NCBI GenBank assembly: GCA_938010615.1 | Contig: CALLUY010000010.1 | Coordinates: 1-33,532 of the forward strand | DNA: 33,532 nucleotides | From: an uncultured Pirellulaceae bacterium | GTDB taxonomy: Bacteria > Planctomycetota > Planctomycetia > Pirellulales > Pirellulaceae | Reading direction: 5' to 3' | Part shown: positions 30,750 to 33,532 of the stretch, one piece after another | Position numbering within the stretch: the first letter of the stretch is position 1 | Layout of the letters: every line of letters starts with the position of its first letter | Position numbers and translations under genes: made by a program | Notes under the pieces: model-generated | What the model saw: the letters and a program-made list of their open reading frames with translations, nothing else | What the model was told of the DNA's origin: nothing | Databases searched by the model: none

Positions 30750-31598
30750 CTATCGGTTGAAGTCGATGTTGTCTGGATCGATGTCGTCGGGGTCGGTCTT
30801 GGGAACCGGAAGCGAGCTGCCTTTTGAGCGATTCGAATCCTCTGCCGCGTTGGGCAATTCCGTGTCCTCATCGACGATCATTTTGCTGGGAACCAAAATC
30901 GGCATGACCGCGTTCAGCTTTGGCGCCAACTGCAGCGGATCTCTTGAGAATATCCACATCAACAGCAGATAGGCGATTGGAATTGCCAACAAGCCACCGA
31001 CGCCAATCTTGATTGCTTCCAGCACAGGGCTTCGGTTGCTAGTCTTTCGAGGACTGCTGCTGCGACTTCGCGAACCTGAACCCGGCTTGGAATCACCGTC
31101 TTTGGCTTTGCTTCTGAGAGCTGCTGCAGCTCTCTGCTGTTGCAGTTTTTCGCGTTCTTCGTTTGCGCGATCTCTACGGCGAGCAAGTTCATTTGATTCC
31201 GCTTCGCTCAGCGGACGCCCCGATTTCTGGCCGGAACTTTCAGACGATGACTTTCGTCGACGCCGACGACGTTTTCTTATACCGGCAGCAAGTTGCGGCG
31301 GAACGACAAACTTTCCGTCGGCTTGCTCAGTGGTCGAATCGGTTTTGATGCCGGTTTCAATCTGAACGTCTTCGGTCGTCGTGCTGACAGGGCTAGGTGC
31401 TGATCCGTCAACGAATTGAATTTCGGGTACTTGCTGATTCAGGACGCTGGCAAGCTGGAATCGGCTGTCGCAATGAGGGCAACTTACCGAACTCTCTGGG
31501 CGTACGTTGATGGGGATGCGGATGATCCCCTCGCACTGCTCGCAGTTCGCAAATAGGAATTCTGGTTTTTTGTCCGAAGTGGAGCTCATTGTTTTCAT
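30750..31598 (-). CDS. Zinc-ribbon membrane protein
   Basis: The 282-residue protein starts with a probable zinc ribbon: C19 and C22 (CEQC), C40 and C43 (CPHC). A low-complexity stretch follows (about 105-195) with RKRRRRRRK, a helix (ELARRRDRANEEREKLQQQR) and a Ser/Arg-rich part (SGSRSRSSSPRK). One membrane helix lies at about 197-217 (KIGVGGLLAIPIAYLLLMWI). The C-terminus is acidic (DPDDIDPDNIDF). Such 'zinc ribbon - disordered - TM' proteins are common in planctomycetes and of unknown function; the arginine-rich part may bind nucleic acid. M4 (31589) is an alternative start. Confidence 0.75.
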   Translation of the reverse strand: MKTMSSTSDKKPEFLFANCEQCEGIIRIPINVRPESSVSCPHCDSRFQLASVLNQQVPEIQFVDGSAPSPVSTTTEDVQIETGIKTDSTTEQADGKFVVPPQLAAGIRKRRRRRRKSSSESSGQKSGRPLSEAESNELARRRDRANEEREKLQQQRAAAALRSKAKDGDSKPGSGSRSRSSSPRKTSNRSPVLEAIKIGVGGLLAIPIAYLLLMWIFSRDPLQLAPKLNAVMPILVPSKMIVDEDTELPNAAEDSNRSKGSSLPVPKTDPDDIDPDNIDFNR

Positions 31599-31714
31599 TG
31601 TTAACGGCCTGCCGGCGTAAATTGTCTACCCTTGTTTTCGAATGGATAGATGCCAGCTCTTTCAATGAATATACCGACAAATGTCTGTGGAGAGCAAATC
31701 ACGATACTCAATCG

Positions 31715-33226
31715 TTAAAGTCCGTAAACTGGGTACAGTCTCGATTGCAAATCCGCTATCAGTGACTCGTGCGACAGATCCAATCCTGTCACGCGTTTTC
31801 CAAGCTGTGCGGAAGAATATTTCTGTCCTTGGCGATGAACATGGTCATTTAGCCACAATTTCAAATCGGAAAACTCGCCTTTTGCAAACAAAACGCCCAA
31901 ATCACCAACTTCCTTTTCGGCACTCGCGAAGAATTGACTCGCGTAAAGATTGCCGAGCGAATAGGTCGGGAAATAGCCGAAAAGTCCCGCGCTCCAGTGG
32001 ACATCTTGGAGGACTCCATCGGAAAACGACGGCGGCGTGATGCCCAGTGAAGATTCATATTTCGAATTCCAGGCATCTGGCAGATCCTCGACGGACAGTT
32101 TGCCATCGATCAAGTCTCGTTCGAGTTCGAATCGAATGATGATGTGCAAGTTGTAAGTCGCCTCATCCGCTTCGACTCTAATCAGCGAAGGCTGCACGGT
32201 GTTGATGGACGCACAAAATGAGTCAACCGTTTGATCGTTTAGCGCGTCCGGGAAATGCTGCTGAGCAACGGGAAAGAAAAATTTCCAAAACGCACTCGAA
32301 CGTCCAACCAGATTTTCCCAAAGCCGCGACTGCGATTCGTGAATCCCGAGAGAACAATATTTTCCAGTTGGAAGTCCGTATTGGTCACTTCTGAGACCTT
32401 GCTCGTACATGCCGTGGCCTGCTTCGTGAAGTGTGCCAAAGAAGCCGGAGTTAAAGAACGAACTGTCGTACCGCGTAAGGATTCGGCAATCGTTGGGTCC
32501 AATTTCCGTGCAGAACGGATGATGGGTTTCGTCCAATCGGCCGCGAGCGTAGTCGAAACCAATCTGCTCGGATGCGTATTTAGCAAAAGCCTTCTGAGCG
32601 TCGACCGGGAAATTTCGATGAAGTACTTCACTGCTCGGTCGGTTTTCGCTGCCAGCAATTTTTTCAATCAGTGGAACCAGCTCGATTCGAAGCGCTTCCA
32701 AAACTTTTGTTACGTCCGCCGTTTTGGCGCCCGGTTCGTATTCGTCCAGCAGCGCGTCGTAGCGACAGTCCTCATAACCAACGGCGTCGGCTTTTTGTTG
32801 CATCAAGTCGACAATATTCGAAAGAGTCGGTGCGAACGAAGCGTAATCATTTTGCTTGCGAGCCTGAACCCAAATGTTGTGTCCCGCCGAAGTTGCTTTG
32901 GTGATTTCTTCAACCAATTGAGCGGGCACTCGAACATCTTTGTCGAACTCTCGTTTAAGGTTCGAAACGACTGCGGCTTGGTCAGATTCTGGATCTTCGG
33001 TCAGTGGCGAATCAGAAAGCTGATTCAATAGCTCGCCCAATTCAGGATCGGTGCGACGACGATGGACTTCTCCGGCCAGAAACGTTAGCTGTTGGCAGCG
33101 GTAGTCGTCTGCTTGTGAGGGAAGGTTGGTTTGTTGGTCCCATTCCAGCAACGCGGAAGTTGACTGCAGGAGCGCCGTTTCGCGAACGCGTTGGCAGAGA
33201 TTTTCGTAGCGGGTTTGATCGTCCAT
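31715..33226 (-). CDS. M32-family metallocarboxypeptidase (Taq type)
   Basis: The 503-residue enzyme removes C-terminal amino acids from peptides. The M32 zinc site is visible: HEAGH (267-271) with the third ligand E297 in HESQSRLWEN, and the family motif HHPF (235-238). The N-terminal helix bundle (YENLCQRVRETALLQSTSAL; LLEWDQQTNLPS) is also typical. The length is that of the family (about 500). There is no signal peptide, so it is cytoplasmic, and it probably acts in peptide turnover. The gene starts at an ATG at 33226, right after a repeat region. Confidence 0.94.
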   Translation of the reverse strand: MDDQTRYENLCQRVRETALLQSTSALLEWDQQTNLPSQADDYRCQQLTFLAGEVHRRRTDPELGELLNQLSDSPLTEDPESDQAAVVSNLKREFDKDVRVPAQLVEEITKATSAGHNIWVQARKQNDYASFAPTLSNIVDLMQQKADAVGYEDCRYDALLDEYEPGAKTADVTKVLEALRIELVPLIEKIAGSENRPSSEVLHRNFPVDAQKAFAKYASEQIGFDYARGRLDETHHPFCTEIGPNDCRILTRYDSSFFNSGFFGTLHEAGHGMYEQGLRSDQYGLPTGKYCSLGIHESQSRLWENLVGRSSAFWKFFFPVAQQHFPDALNDQTVDSFCASINTVQPSLIRVEADEATYNLHIIIRFELERDLIDGKLSVEDLPDAWNSKYESSLGITPPSFSDGVLQDVHWSAGLFGYFPTYSLGNLYASQFFASAEKEVGDLGVLFAKGEFSDLKLWLNDHVHRQGQKYSSAQLGKRVTGLDLSHESLIADLQSRLYPVYGL

Positions 33227-33274
33227 GATGATTCAGTTTCGAAAACAATTTGGGTGATTTATCTTGCCAATCAT

Positions 33275-33532
33275 AACCCGACGCGTAAGCGAGGTACCAG
33301 GGCGCACCTCGCTTACGCGTCGGGTTAGGATTTGCACGCGCAAACCAAAAAGTGAAAATTAAAAAAAGCGAAGCGTTCCAATACAAGCCCGACGCGCAAG
33401 CGAGGGAGCAAGAAATCCTAGGAAAGATCCGCTCGCTTGCGCTTCGGGCTTGTATTTGTGCAACTTCAAAACGCGTAAGCGAGGTACCAGGGCGCACCTC
33501 GCTTACGCGTCGGGATAGGATTTGCACGCACA
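33275..33532. repeat. Repeat cluster at the window end
   Basis: AACCCGACGCGTAAGCGAGG (33276 onward) pairs perfectly, over 21 bp, with 33306-33326 around a 10-nt loop. The block 33281-33339 recurs 190 bp later at 33471-33529 with one difference. Between them lies a complete CCCGACGCG composite element (about 33366-33472), like those at 1409-1515 and 4909-5145. The second block is cut by the window end. Confidence 0.85.

Noticed and set aside
32255-33031. Open frame of 258 codons opposite the M32 carboxypeptidase
   Set aside because: It overlaps the HEAGH-containing gene, and its translation is not protein-like. The same applies to the frame at 31681-32040.

Overview
The window looks like a chromosomal segment of a planctomycete, most likely a marine Pirellulales-type bacterium. 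The evidence is a DUF1559 protein with a prepilin-type N-terminus, two secreted proteins with an N-terminal LExRxLLA motif, a dockerin-bearing di-heme oxidoreductase, a membrane-anchored LRR/WD40 protein, small 'NPYSSP' proteins, and many palindromic intergenic repeats whose translations give the familiar spurious peptides 'KPDAQARD' and 'SPTRKRG'. I saw no rRNA, tRNA or CRISPR array. All family calls come from reading motifs; no database search was run.

Layout. 1-1800: a hypothetical gene, a SAM methyltransferase and a truncated tRNA 2'-phosphotransferase (KptA) fragment, all on the minus strand and separated by repeats. 1989-5034: a PAS/PAS histidine kinase with its NarL-type response regulator, a stand-alone receiver protein and a possible small membrane protein. 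4909-5190: a three-unit 62-bp repeat array ending in a hairpin. 5207-7007: a TM-LRR-WD40 protein and a small hypothetical protein. 7076-7375: nested palindromes. 7462-9627: an ABC exporter and a small hypothetical protein. 9948-13305: an AT-richer block with two divergent Ser/Thr kinases, the second followed by a Nudix protein; this is the best candidate for an undescribed module. 13593-19782: secreted proteins on the minus strand (dockerin/di-heme oxidoreductase, subtilase, RTX-like surface protein). 20220-23022: small proteins, a decayed alpha/beta hydrolase and a DUF1559 protein. 23054-25843: secreted ExeM-like nuclease, beta-carbonic anhydrase and a small conserved protein. 25844-27980: a composite repeat and dnaX, which carries an A10 slippage site. 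28145-33226: a trypsin-like protease, a hypothetical protein, a zinc-ribbon membrane protein and an M32 carboxypeptidase. 33275-33532: more repeats.

How the genes work together. The two-component pair (1989-4146) is a clear functional unit. The second kinase and the Nudix gene (11548-13305) look co-transcribed, and the first kinase probably diverges from the same control region. The three genes at 13593-19782 share export to the surface or periplasm. Most other genes look like single transcription units separated by palindromic repeats. In two places (dnaX and the methyltransferase) a copy of the same palindrome supplies the stop codon.
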